From JAVBSC01 sp031547305 (GTDB lineage Bacteria > Desulfobacterota > Desulfovibrionia > Desulfovibrionales > Desulfovibrionaceae), in contig JAVBSC010000018.1 of the NCBI GenBank assembly GCA_031547305.1, positions 1 through 40,458 of the forward strand: 40,458 nucleotides of DNA, read 5' to 3'. Shown here in pieces: positions 1-7,182 of the stretch (its first letter is position 1; each line of letters starts with the position of its first letter). A model generated the notes under the pieces. The model had not been told where the DNA came from, did not search any database, and saw only the letters and a program-made list of their open reading frames with translations. Made by a program: the position numbers and the translations under genes.

Positions 1-609
1 GGCCTTGACGAGCTCCCCGGCCCGGACAAAGACCAGGGGCGCGATACGCAAGACGCGGGATACAAAAAAGTTGCCCTCGTAGGCGTCTATATTGCGGAGC
101 AGCTCACCCACGGCGGCGGGGTCGGTGATGGCCGCAAGGTGGCCCCTGCGAGCCGGGGCGAACGCGCCGCGCAAGTCGGCGGCAACGTCCCGCTCGGCCC
201 TGCCGGTGATGATGGCATAGCGGAATATCCGCCCGCACTCGCGCAAGGCCAGATGAACAACCGAAAGGGCGTCCCGCTCCTCGGCCCGCCGCAGCACTCC
301 CAAAAGTTCCCTGGCGGTGATCCTGCTTATGGGGCGCTTGCCGATGTACGGGAAGATGTTCTTTTCGAGACGTTGCATCATGTATCGCCTGTAGGCCGGT
401 GTCCATGAGGCCGAATACCTGTCGAACCACTCCCGCGCTACCACTTCAAAGGAGTTGCGGGCCGCTTCCGCCGCTGTTGCCTTGGCCTAGCGCTTTGCGC
501 CGCTGGGGTCTATATTGGCGAGAAGTTGTTTTTTCGCCTCTTCCCGCTTGTCCCTCGCCTCGCGCAGTCCGACAGTCGGATACGGGCCGATGGACAGAAG
601 TTTTTGCTT
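1..609 (-). pseudogene. Broken P4-type tyrosine recombinase (prophage/island integrase), runs off the window edge
   Basis: Translating the minus strand from about 609 down to the window edge gives a continuous match to the IntA/IntS (P4 phage) integrase family. The pieces are the end of the DUF4102-type N-terminal domain (KQKLLSIGPYPTVGLREAR), the linker (NSFEVVAREWFDRY), the core-binding domain (LEKNIFPYIGKRPISRIT, then CGRIFRYAI and GRAERDVAADLRGA) and the start of the catalytic domain (TDPAAVGELLRNIDAYEG, LAPLVFVRAGEL-like). An in-frame amber codon lies at 487-489, between the N-terminal and core-binding parts. Upstream of about 609 the family match stops and another in-frame stop follows at 625-627, so the first part of the gene, including the start codon, is missing. 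The catalytic Arg/His/Tyr residues would lie beyond the window. Known of the family: site-specific integration of islands, often at tRNA genes; none is seen here. It is most likely a decayed integrase. A sequencing error at one base could explain the amber codon but not the missing 5' end. Confidence 0.85.
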
Positions 610-635
610 CAAAGGTAATTTGCTCTAAAAGCAGC

Positions 636-665
636 AACCGGGAGGATCTTGCGATCCTCCCGGTT
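636..665. repeat. Perfect 13-bp inverted repeat (hairpin) beside the broken integrase
   Basis: AACCGGGAGGATC (636-648) and GATCCTCCCGGTT (653-665) are exact reverse complements around a TTGC loop. It lies just upstream of the surviving integrase sequence. No T-run follows on either strand, so it could be a terminator, a repeat end or a recombination scar; the sequence does not decide. Confidence 0.6.
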
Positions 666-740
666 GACAGGAGAGAGGAGAAGACGCGTTTTTCTTGTAT
701 CCCGCAAATTCGGCTGCCACTCCGGCTTTGCGGAAATTCC

Positions 741-771
741 ATCCGGGGGGGGGCTTAGCCCCCCCCCGGAT
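741..771. repeat. Perfect 14-bp G9/C9 hairpin
   Basis: ATCC followed by nine G and a C (741-754) pairs exactly with its complement (758-771) around a TTA loop. The nine-base homopolymers are unusual here. It resembles the G/C-rich hairpins seen between genes elsewhere in the window, though the sequence is not the same. Confidence 0.6.
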
Positions 772-1144
772 ATCCGGGGATACGACCGGGAGGAAGGTAC
801 GGCCTATCCGCGAAGCTCCGGAATCTCTGAATCAGTGGCCTGAAACGCTTGATAGCCCTGATTGAAATCCCGGTCCTGTGCCCGGCGCGGTCTTTCGCAT
901 ATGGGGCAAAACGAAATCCCGCGCTGCTGTTCCGCCACGCCAAGCCGGAGCTGCCACTGCCGCCGGCTTTTTCTGGCCAAATGAACTTTCGGGCGTTGTT
1001 TCCATACAAACAAAACAACCACAACAGGAGCAAAGGCTTAAACATGCCTGACTTGCTCTGTCCGCTTTATGCAGGACCCGTGCCAACCACATTACTTAAT
1101 ATAAATCAGCATATTACCGAATTAATAGCTTACACAAGAAGGAC

Positions 1145-1174
1145 TGCAAAAACTTTGCACTGCAAGTTTTTGCA
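1145..1174 (-). terminator. Hairpin downstream of rsmB
   Basis: TGCAAAAACTT (1145-1155) and AAGTTTTTGCA (1164-1174) are perfect complements around an 8-base loop. It begins 28 bases past the rsmB stop, at the end of the minus-strand cluster. The T-run sits inside the stem rather than after it, so it is an atypical terminator candidate. Confidence 0.45.
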
Positions 1175-1201
1175 CATCACAAAGATCCGCTTGTGCAAAA
1201 A

Positions 1202-2548
1202 TTAGGTTTTTTTCAAAATGACGCCAAAAAAGAATTCGCGCCACGGGCTGTCCGGCGGGGTAACCCATTGCTCATCCAGGCTGAAGGAGCGGCGGGATTC
1301 CAGAAATTTTTTGACCAGGTCCTCGTTTTCCGCCGGGCTGATGGTGCAGGTCAGATAGATTATCCGCCCGCCCGGGGCCAGCAATTCCGCGGCCCGCTCC
1401 AAAATTTTCCCCTGTGTTAGGGCCAGCCGCTCCACGTCTTCCCTGATGCGGCGCAGCCGGATTTCCGGCCGCCGAGCCAGGGTGCCCAGGCCGGAACAGG
1501 GCGCATCCACCAGAATACCGGCAAAGCCGCCTGTTTTTGCCGCCAGGGGCGGATTGGCCGCATCCGCCCGGACTATGCCGGGCCAGTCCGACTCAGGCAG
1601 GCCGATGCGCCGCAAATCCTCCGCCAAAGCCCGTGCGCGCTGCTGGGAAAAATCCGAAGCCAGGCTAACGCCCACGCCCGCCTCCAAAAGGGCCAGAGTC
1701 TTGCCGCCCCGCCCGGCGCAGGCGTCCCAGATCGGTTGCCCCCAATCTTCCGGGCGCAAACTGAACAGAGACTCATAAGCGGCCGGAGACTGGCGGCTGA
1801 CCCGGCCCTGGCGGATCCATTCGGCCAGGGGCAAACGGGTTTTCGGCCCCAGGGCCGCTCCGGCCTGACCAACCGGCAGCGCCTCCGGCTGGCTTAAAAT
1901 TTCCGCGCGCAAATCCCGCCAGTCAGGACGCAGCCGGTTCACCCTCAGCCCCGGCGGCGCGGGGTGTATGCCCGCCTCCAGCCAGTCCAGGGCGGCGGCT
2001 TCACCATAAGCCTCCAGCCACAACGCCAGAATCCACTCCGGAATGGCGTAACGCAAGGCCAGGGCTTGCCTAGGGCCAGCCGCGTTTTTGGCGTAAAAGT
2101 CCGGATCGCGGTATTCGGCAAGACCGCGTTGAAAATTGCGCAGCACCCCGTTGGCCAGCCCGGCCAACCCCTGGCCGAAGCGGTTGCGGACGTGGGAAAC
2201 CGCCCAATCAACCCCGGCATGGGCCGGAATGCGCAAATGCGCCGACTCATAGGCGCAAAGGATCAGGGCCAGCCTGAGTTCGTCCGGCAGTTTTTCCGGG
2301 TCACGCAAAAAACGCCCCAAAAACCACCGCAGGCGCAAAAAAAGCCGCAAGCATCCGTAAACGAGCTCCGTGCATAAAGCCCGGTCCGAAGGAACCATTT
2401 GCGCGCCTTGCAGCACGCTGTCCAAGGCCTCCTGGGAGTCGCGCCCCTCAAGGAGCACCCGGCCGAGAGCCAGCAGGGCCGCGCTCCGGGGGTCATGCCC
2501 GGCCCGCAGGGCCAGACCGCGTCCGGTTTTTTTACTTGACGTCTTCAT
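1202..2548 (-). CDS. rsmB: 16S rRNA (cytosine-967-C5)-methyltransferase, RsmB/Sun family
   Basis: This 448-residue protein has the full RsmB architecture. An N-terminal NusB-like RNA-binding helical domain (about 20-150) is followed by a Rossmann-fold SAM-dependent methyltransferase domain. Visible motifs are DACAGRGGK at 275-283 (SAM binding), DAPCSG at 348-353 (motif IV with its cysteine) and TCTISPAENE at 400-409, whose Cys401 is the expected catalytic nucleophile. The family makes m5C967 in 16S rRNA in the cytoplasm. Its ATG overlaps the end of the DUF116 gene by 17 bases, so the two are probably translated from one message. It is the last gene of the minus-strand purA-holB-glycosyltransferase-DUF116-rsmB run. 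Length is normal. The family is certain; the exact target base is inferred from the family. Confidence 0.93.
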   Translation of the reverse strand: MKTSSKKTGRGLALRAGHDPRSAALLALGRVLLEGRDSQEALDSVLQGAQMVPSDRALCTELVYGCLRLFLRLRWFLGRFLRDPEKLPDELRLALILCAYESAHLRIPAHAGVDWAVSHVRNRFGQGLAGLANGVLRNFQRGLAEYRDPDFYAKNAAGPRQALALRYAIPEWILALWLEAYGEAAALDWLEAGIHPAPPGLRVNRLRPDWRDLRAEILSQPEALPVGQAGAALGPKTRLPLAEWIRQGRVSRQSPAAYESLFSLRPEDWGQPIWDACAGRGGKTLALLEAGVGVSLASDFSQQRARALAEDLRRIGLPESDWPGIVRADAANPPLAAKTGGFAGILVDAPCSGLGTLARRPEIRLRRIREDVERLALTQGKILERAAELLAPGGRIIYLTCTISPAENEDLVKKFLESRRSFSLDEQWVTPPDSPWREFFFGVILKKT

Positions 2549-3338
2549 ATCTGTGAAGCTCCGGCCGGGTGGAGGCGGCGGGCAAAAGTTCCGGATTTAT
2601 GAAAAAACACAGCGCGTTTTCCAGTCTGTCCAGGGGGACAAGGGTGTCCCGGCAGGGGCCGTGGGGCCGTTCGTTAAGGATGCCGTAGACCGGCAGCGGG
2701 TAGCTGTCCTGGATTCCGCTGGATAAATCCCGCTCGCAGGCCACGGCGATGATCAACCTGGGACGGGCTTCCACCACAATACGCCGGGCAATGGTGCCGC
2801 CCGTGGCTATGGCCAGACGAACGCCATATCGATCCCGCAACTCCAGCAGCGCGGCCAAAGGACATTTGCCGCAGCGTTTGCACAAGTCGGCGTTGTGGTT
2901 CACCCGCACCGCGCACTCGCTGTTCTGCACGCAGTGCGGCAATAAAATGAGCAATTCTTCCGGCTTGTAGCGGCCGGCCTTGTCCAGGTTGAGCTCGTTG
3001 TTCACCCGGATGAAGGACTGCCGCACCTCCAGCGGGGCCACACCCACCAGCCGGGCCAGAAATTCCATCAGGGGCAGGAACAGCTTGATGGTCAACCCCC
3101 TGGCCTTGCCCTCGCCCCAGAAAGCCCGGCCAAAGGCTATGTGCAGCACCAGGCCAAGGGACGCCCAGGCTATGGCCAGAATGAGCAGCGCCAGCAGGGC
3201 GCCGGTCACATATGGCACGCTGGGATGAATATTGCCGAAGCCTATGTAGGGAATAATCCAGCCCACCAGGAGCAGGACGCACAAAAGCACGGAAGTCCCG
3301 GTGATCAGACCTATGAACAAGCGCTTTTTTCCCTGCAC
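2532..3338 (-). CDS. DUF116 membrane-anchored cysteine-rich protein
   Basis: I chose the GTG at 3338-3336, giving 268 residues, because GGAGAG lies 8 bases upstream; a longer frame from 3404 would run through the end of the preceding gene. The N-terminus has two strong hydrophobic segments (about 6-33 and 43-70). A soluble domain follows with the cysteine pattern typical of DUF116: HCVQNSEC, then CKRCGKCP, and later VACERDL. The clustered cysteines suggest a metal or iron-sulfur site, but the family has no settled function that I can state. The start lies one base after the glycosyltransferase stop and the 3' end overlaps rsmB, so all three are probably co-transcribed. DUF116 next to rsmB is an arrangement I associate with Desulfovibrio-type genomes, which hints at an RNA- or translation-related role; that is inference only. 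Confidence 0.85.
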   Translation of the reverse strand: MQGKKRLFIGLITGTSVLLCVLLLVGWIIPYIGFGNIHPSVPYVTGALLALLILAIAWASLGLVLHIAFGRAFWGEGKARGLTIKLFLPLMEFLARLVGVAPLEVRQSFIRVNNELNLDKAGRYKPEELLILLPHCVQNSECAVRVNHNADLCKRCGKCPLAALLELRDRYGVRLAIATGGTIARRIVVEARPRLIIAVACERDLSSGIQDSYPLPVYGILNERPHGPCRDTLVPLDRLENALCFFINPELLPAASTRPELHRYEDVK

Positions 3339-3339
3339 G

Positions 3340-4512
3340 TCAGCTCTCCATAAAATGCAGGATTCTGGAGGCCCTGGCGGTCCAGGCGCGTTCCGCCGCG
3401 GCATTCAGGCCGTTTTTCCGCAGCGCGGCGGCCAGCGACGGCCGTTCCGCCAGTTCCCGCGCCGCCTCAGCCAGGGCCTCCGGCCCGAACCCAGCGCTGC
3501 TGAACGCCAGCTCCCTTTGCCGCAATCCTTCGAACACATTCACTGGCGTGGACAGCAAAGGCAGGCCCAGAGCCCAGGCTTCGGTTATTTTCAAAGGCGA
3601 AAAATATCCGCCATTTTCCTGCTGCGGCAGCATAAAAATGTGGCAGCCCCGGCAGGCCTGGGCCACCGCGCTCTGGGGAAGCCTTCCCCAAAACTCCACC
3701 CGGCCCGCTCCGCCCGGCAAGGTGGCGGCCTGCTCCTTAAGACACGCAAAAACGTTCTGGGGATCGCCGCCGATCAGCCGCAAAGAAAACCTTTCCGGCA
3801 AAAAACGCAAGGCCTCCACAAGTTCCTGCGCGCCCTTGCCAGGATGAAAATTGCCAACATAGACAAGGCGCACCTTGTCTTGCGGGCCGGGCCAGGGATT
3901 TTCCGGCTCAAAAAGCGGCAGCGGGCCGAACAAAAACGGGTTGTAGCCGTTGGGTTCCACCAGCACCGGCCCCGCATAACCCAGGCCGTCCAAATCCTCG
4001 CGCATGAACTCGCTGGTTACCACCACTCCGCTCGCCCGCTCCAGAATGGCCCGCTCCATCTGCCTGGTCCGCTCCCAATCCCGGCGGCCTTCCAATTGCT
4101 TCTGGCGGAACAAAATTTCGTGCATCTCAAAAAAAACGCGCCGCTTCAGGCCCAGGCGGGCGGCAAAGGAAGTCATGAACAGCGCCTCGCCCACATCCCG
4201 GGCGTAAAACGCGGCCCGGGGCAGGCGCAGCAGCAGTCCGGCCGTAAAACCGCGAAAGGCCGCGCCGTAAAGACCCTTGTGCGACAACGGGGCCAGGCTC
4301 CAGCTTCGGGCCCCCTCCGGCTCCAGGCCCTGGCTCCGGAGCGCCTCTTCCAAAATGCCCCCCGCCCCCGGCCGGCTCCAGGCCCGGAAGCCGGGCAAAA
4401 AACGCACCGCAACGCCGGCTCGGCCAAATGCCCAAGCCATATTCAGGCTTTGCAGCGTGTTGGCGTTGGAGGCCGGCAACAAAATTTTTTTGGCGTAAAC
4501 CAGCGTTGCCAC
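3340..4512 (-). CDS. Glycosyltransferase, GT4-like (GT-B fold)
   Basis: About 390 residues from a GTG at 4512-4510, which has an AAGGAT ribosome site. A TTG-initiated longer frame (to 4563) would begin inside an intergenic repeat and is rejected. The N-terminal acceptor half starts ATLVYAKKILLPASNAN. The C-terminal half shows the donor-binding Rossmann features of GT4 enzymes: RLVYVGNFHPGKGAQELVEAL, FWGRLPQ, and PLKITEAWALGLPLLSTP, the equivalent of the E-x7-E/nucleotide-sugar region. It should transfer a sugar from a nucleotide donor at the cytoplasmic membrane face, probably for a surface polysaccharide or lipopolysaccharide. Donor and acceptor cannot be read from sequence. It sits between holB and DUF116, an unexpected place, and is separated from holB by a 120-base repeat-filled gap. 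Confidence 0.85.
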   Translation of the reverse strand: MATLVYAKKILLPASNANTLQSLNMAWAFGRAGVAVRFLPGFRAWSRPGAGGILEEALRSQGLEPEGARSWSLAPLSHKGLYGAAFRGFTAGLLLRLPRAAFYARDVGEALFMTSFAARLGLKRRVFFEMHEILFRQKQLEGRRDWERTRQMERAILERASGVVVTSEFMREDLDGLGYAGPVLVEPNGYNPFLFGPLPLFEPENPWPGPQDKVRLVYVGNFHPGKGAQELVEALRFLPERFSLRLIGGDPQNVFACLKEQAATLPGGAGRVEFWGRLPQSAVAQACRGCHIFMLPQQENGGYFSPLKITEAWALGLPLLSTPVNVFEGLRQRELAFSSAGFGPEALAEAARELAERPSLAAALRKNGLNAAAERAWTARASRILHFMES

Positions 4513-4533
4513 AAAATATCCTTGGTTAGACCG

Positions 4534-4632
4534 AGGGACTAAGTCCCCCGTCCCCCCTGCCAAGGGACCGCGCCCAAGAAGGGGTCCGGAGGCAATCGCC
4601 CCCGGGCGGGGTTTGGGGCGGCAGCCCCAAAT
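4534..4632. repeat. Intergenic G/C-rich repeat, copy between holB and the glycosyltransferase
   Basis: The gap is filled with G- and C-runs. On the minus strand it includes GGGGCTGCCGCCCCAAAC followed by CCCGCCCGGGGG. The same style (GGGGC-x-GCC-CC, an AAAC or AGAC junction, then C-runs and a G-run) recurs near 36165-36200, with related modules at 29590-29636 and 38390-38470. It is likely transcribed as part of the minus-strand cluster. Confidence 0.55.
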
Positions 4633-5571
4633 TCACTGCCTGGCCCTCAACAAAAATATTCTGGTCGCCAGCCAGTCCAGAACCAGGGCCGGGTTTACCA
4701 TATAATTCAGGCTATCCTCGCATTCAGCCAGAATTTCATCCAGCATGCGCTGCCGGGCCGGCGCAAGAGCCGCCAGTTCCACGGCCAGGGGAGTGCCCTG
4801 CGGCCCCTTGGCCCGGCCGGACAGGGACAGAACCAGAGCCCGGCGGCACAGGATCAAGATGCGCCGCGCCAGATCCGCGTCCACGGACTCGCGCCGGGAC
4901 GTGCGGCTCATCCAGCCCCGGCCGCTTTGCAAAAATTCCAGCAGGGCCAGGCCCCAGTGGATGACCGCCTCTTCTTCCGCGTCAAAATTATGCGGCCAGG
5001 GCAGAGTGAGCACCCAGGAGCGCGAGACCAGGGTGGGCAAAAGGCGCTCGCGTTGCGGGGCCAGAAGCATGAACACCGTGTGCGGACGGGGCTCTTCCAG
5101 GGATTTGAGCAGGGAGTTGGCCGCCGCGTCCCCCATGGCCTGGGCTTCGCGGAAAATGACCGCCCGCTTGCGCGCCTCGCGTGGAGCTTCCCCCAAAAAC
5201 GGCCGCAAGGCGCGCACTTCGTCTATTTTGATGCTCCCGGCCCGGCCGTCCAGAAAAAACAAGTCCCGGTGCAGACCGCCTAAAATGCGCAGACAATTGG
5301 GGCATTCCAGGCAAGGGCCTGGCGAATCCCCGCCGCTTTGGACACAGTTCAGGCAAAGCGCGAAATACAGTGAGGCGGCCAGGCGTTCCCCAACGTTGCC
5401 GCCCTCAATGAGCAGAGATTGAGGCGGGCTTACGGCCAGAGCGTCCAACCTGGCCAAAGCGCCGGACTGACGGGAATCCGCCATGAAGCGCCGCAAAGCC
5501 TCCACGGAAAGCAGCGGAGCTTCCGCGCCGGATTCCGGCGCTTCGCCGGCTTTTTTACCTGTTTTGGCCAT
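4633..5571 (-). CDS. holB: DNA polymerase III subunit delta'
   Basis: 312 residues. The zinc module of the clamp-loader delta' subunit is visible as CLNC...CLECPNC (about residues 73-93). It is followed by KIDEVRALRPFLGEAPREARKRAVIF and the sensor/arginine-finger region MGDAAANSLLKSLEEPRPHTVFMLLA, then LLPTLVSRSW, which corresponds to the family's LLPTIxSRC region. The Walker A position is degenerate (LLIEGGNVGERLA), as expected because delta' does not need to hydrolyse ATP. It works in the replisome clamp loader that places the beta clamp on DNA. The start ATG lies 18 bases after the purA stop, so co-transcription with purA is likely. The C-terminal third is poorly conserved, as usual. Confidence 0.88.
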   Translation of the reverse strand: MAKTGKKAGEAPESGAEAPLLSVEALRRFMADSRQSGALARLDALAVSPPQSLLIEGGNVGERLAASLYFALCLNCVQSGGDSPGPCLECPNCLRILGGLHRDLFFLDGRAGSIKIDEVRALRPFLGEAPREARKRAVIFREAQAMGDAAANSLLKSLEEPRPHTVFMLLAPQRERLLPTLVSRSWVLTLPWPHNFDAEEEAVIHWGLALLEFLQSGRGWMSRTSRRESVDADLARRILILCRRALVLSLSGRAKGPQGTPLAVELAALAPARQRMLDEILAECEDSLNYMVNPALVLDWLATRIFLLRARQ

Positions 5572-5589
5572 AACGCCGCCCTAAAGCCC

Positions 5590-6876
5590 TCAGCGGATAA
5601 TCGTCTCGTCCCTTTCCGCGCCCACGGAAACCATGGACACCGGCACGCCGGCCAATTCCTCCAGCCTGCGCACATAGTCGCGCGCCGCCTTGGGCAGCTC
5701 CGCCCAGCCCTGGGAACGGCTGATGTCTTCGGACCAGCCGGGCATGGTTTCGTATACCGGCTCCACGCCGGCCATGCCGTTTTCTTCCTGCGGGGGGTAC
5801 TGGAGTTCCTGGCCGTTTTTGCGGTAGGCTGTGCAGATGCGGACTTCCGGCAACCCGGAGAGCACGTCCAGCTTGGTCAGGGCTATTTCCGTAATGCCGT
5901 TCAGGCGCACGGATTCGCGCAGAATCACCAGGTCCTGCCAGCCGCAACGCCGCTTGCGCCCGGTGGTGGCCCCGAACTCAAAGCCCTTTTGCTGCAAGGC
6001 CTCGCCAGTGGCGTCCGAAAGCTCGGTGGGAAAGGGTCCGGAACCCACGCGGGTGACATAGGCCTTGACTATGCCAACGACCCGCGTGCCGCCGGAAAGG
6101 GCCAGACCGCCGCCCGCGGCCGCATTGCCGGCCAGGGTGCTGGAAGAAGTCACAAAAGGATAGGTGCCGTGATCAATGTCCAGGTGGATGCCCTGAGCGC
6201 CTTCATAGAGCACCTTGCCGCCCGCTTTGCGGCAGTCCTGTATTTCCGAACTGACGTCCGCCAGATATGGAGCAAGGGTTTTGGCCAGGGGTTCAAGTTC
6301 CGCCAGGACTTGCTCCGCGCTCAGAGCCGGCTGGCCGTACAAGGCGAGCAGAGCGTTTTTTTCCGGCAGGGCTTTTTCCACCTTGGCCCGCAACAGGGCC
6401 AGGTTTTCAAAATCCGCCGCCCGTATGCCGATTCTGGCCGCCTTATCCTCATAGCAAGGACCGATGCCCCGGCCGGTGGTGCCTATTTTACCTTCGCCTT
6501 TGCCAGCTTCCCTGGCCTGATCCAAAGCCCGGTGATAGGCTGTGATGATATGCGTTTTGCGGCTGATCCTCAGGCGCGCCGGACTTACGTCCACTCCCTG
6601 GGCGTCCATGTCCGCCAGTTCGCGGCAGAACACCGCCGGGTCCAGAACCACGCCGTTGCCGATCAGGCAGCGCTTGCCAGGATGCAGAATACCGGAAGGG
6701 ATAAGATGCAGCACGTATTTTTTGTCGCCCACAATGACCGTGTGGCCGGCGTTGTTGCCGCCCTGAAAGCGCACCACCAGGTCTATTTCCGGAGCGATCA
6801 GATCGACTATCTTGCCCTTGCCCTCATCTCCCCATTGGGCGCCGACGATGATTATATTTGAAGCGGAAGCGGTCAT
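5590..6876 (-). CDS. purA: Adenylosuccinate synthetase
   Basis: 428 residues from the ATG at 6876-6874, which is preceded by GAGGAGA at good spacing; an upstream in-frame start near 6930 adds 18 unlikely residues. The signature motifs are intact: GDEGKGK at 16-22 (GTP-binding loop with the catalytic Asp17), NNAGHT at 41-46 (catalytic His45), and later GIGPCYEDKAARIGIRAAD, TRVGSGPFPTEL and a C-terminal base-binding segment. The enzyme joins IMP and aspartate using GTP, the first committed step from IMP to AMP, in the cytoplasm. It is the first gene of a minus-strand run into holB, preceded by about 300 bases without a gene that should hold its promoter. Length and motifs are normal. Confidence 0.96.
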   Translation of the reverse strand: MTASASNIIIVGAQWGDEGKGKIVDLIAPEIDLVVRFQGGNNAGHTVIVGDKKYVLHLIPSGILHPGKRCLIGNGVVLDPAVFCRELADMDAQGVDVSPARLRISRKTHIITAYHRALDQAREAGKGEGKIGTTGRGIGPCYEDKAARIGIRAADFENLALLRAKVEKALPEKNALLALYGQPALSAEQVLAELEPLAKTLAPYLADVSSEIQDCRKAGGKVLYEGAQGIHLDIDHGTYPFVTSSSTLAGNAAAGGGLALSGGTRVVGIVKAYVTRVGSGPFPTELSDATGEALQQKGFEFGATTGRKRRCGWQDLVILRESVRLNGITEIALTKLDVLSGLPEVRICTAYRKNGQELQYPPQEENGMAGVEPVYETMPGWSEDISRSQGWAELPKAARDYVRRLEELAGVPVSMVSVGAERDETIIR

Positions 6877-7155
6877 GGAAATCTCCTCGTGGCGCGGAGC
6901 AAAAGCCGCGCATGGCGTTAAAGCGAACACTTAAACTATGCCTTAAAATATTCGGACTGAAAAGCGCTATTATTGACGCTTCCGGACCTGACTTTTCAAG
7001 GCCTTGCGGGCGACCTGGGAACGATCGTTCTTTAGAGTATTTTAACTTTGAAATTAAACAATACAAGTTTCGCAAGGGTATAGGGTCTTGCTTGTAACAA
7101 TGCGAGATTTTTAAGATAAATAACACGCTTCGCGGGCATCCACTTCGCGTCTGCC
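6877..7155. other. Gene-free gap upstream of purA
   Basis: Together with the hairpin at 7156-7182 this is a 303-base gap between the SurA-like gene end and purA. It is A/T-richer than the flanking genes (for example 7025-7080) and presumably holds the purA promoter on the minus strand, but no -35/-10 pair stands out enough to call. Open frames crossing it have no ribosome site or recognisable product. Confidence 0.5.
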
Positions 7156-7182
7156 GAGCAATTTCAAAGTGAAATTGCTCTA
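7156..7182 (-). terminator. 11-bp palindromic hairpin at the end of the SurA-like gene
   Basis: GAGCAATTTCA (7156-7166) pairs exactly with TGAAATTGCTC (7170-7180) around AAG and overlaps the gene's TAG stop (7180-7182). It is placed like a terminator for the mfd/SurA-like operon, but no T-run follows. A similar string occurs at 610-627 next to the broken integrase, so it may belong to a dispersed palindrome family. Confidence 0.5.

Larger units (their letters stand above)
610..1201. other. About 590 bases without a supported gene
   Basis: The stretch holds the two hairpins at 636-665 and 741-771, and a third at 1145-1174 near the rsmB end. Open frames exist on both strands (for example 849-1205 plus and 755-1045 minus), but they lack a ribosome site, recognisable motifs or convincing composition. 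The part from about 1080 to 1200 is distinctly A/T-rich. No tRNA that could be an attachment site was found. It is probably decayed element DNA. Confidence 0.6.

Noticed and set aside
610..1201. tRNA gene or att site expected beside a P4-type integrase
   Set aside because: No cloverleaf, T-loop or CCA-end pattern was found on either strand; the target may be lost or lie beyond the window.
849..1205. 118-codon plus-strand frame after the broken integrase
   Set aside because: No ribosome site, no family match, and composition shifts from G/C-rich to A/T-rich in mid-frame.
3301..4542. 413-codon plus-strand frame opposite the glycosyltransferase
   Set aside because: Compositionally biased translation, no ribosome site, and fully covered by a recognisable GT4-like gene.
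5419..6861. 480-codon open frame opposite purA and holB
   Set aside because: It spans two well-supported minus-strand genes and their junction, so it is a shadow.
6877..6930. Longer purA start adding 18 residues
   Set aside because: The family begins at the residues just before the VGAQWGDEGKGK strand, and the ATG at 6876 has a strong GAGGAGA site.
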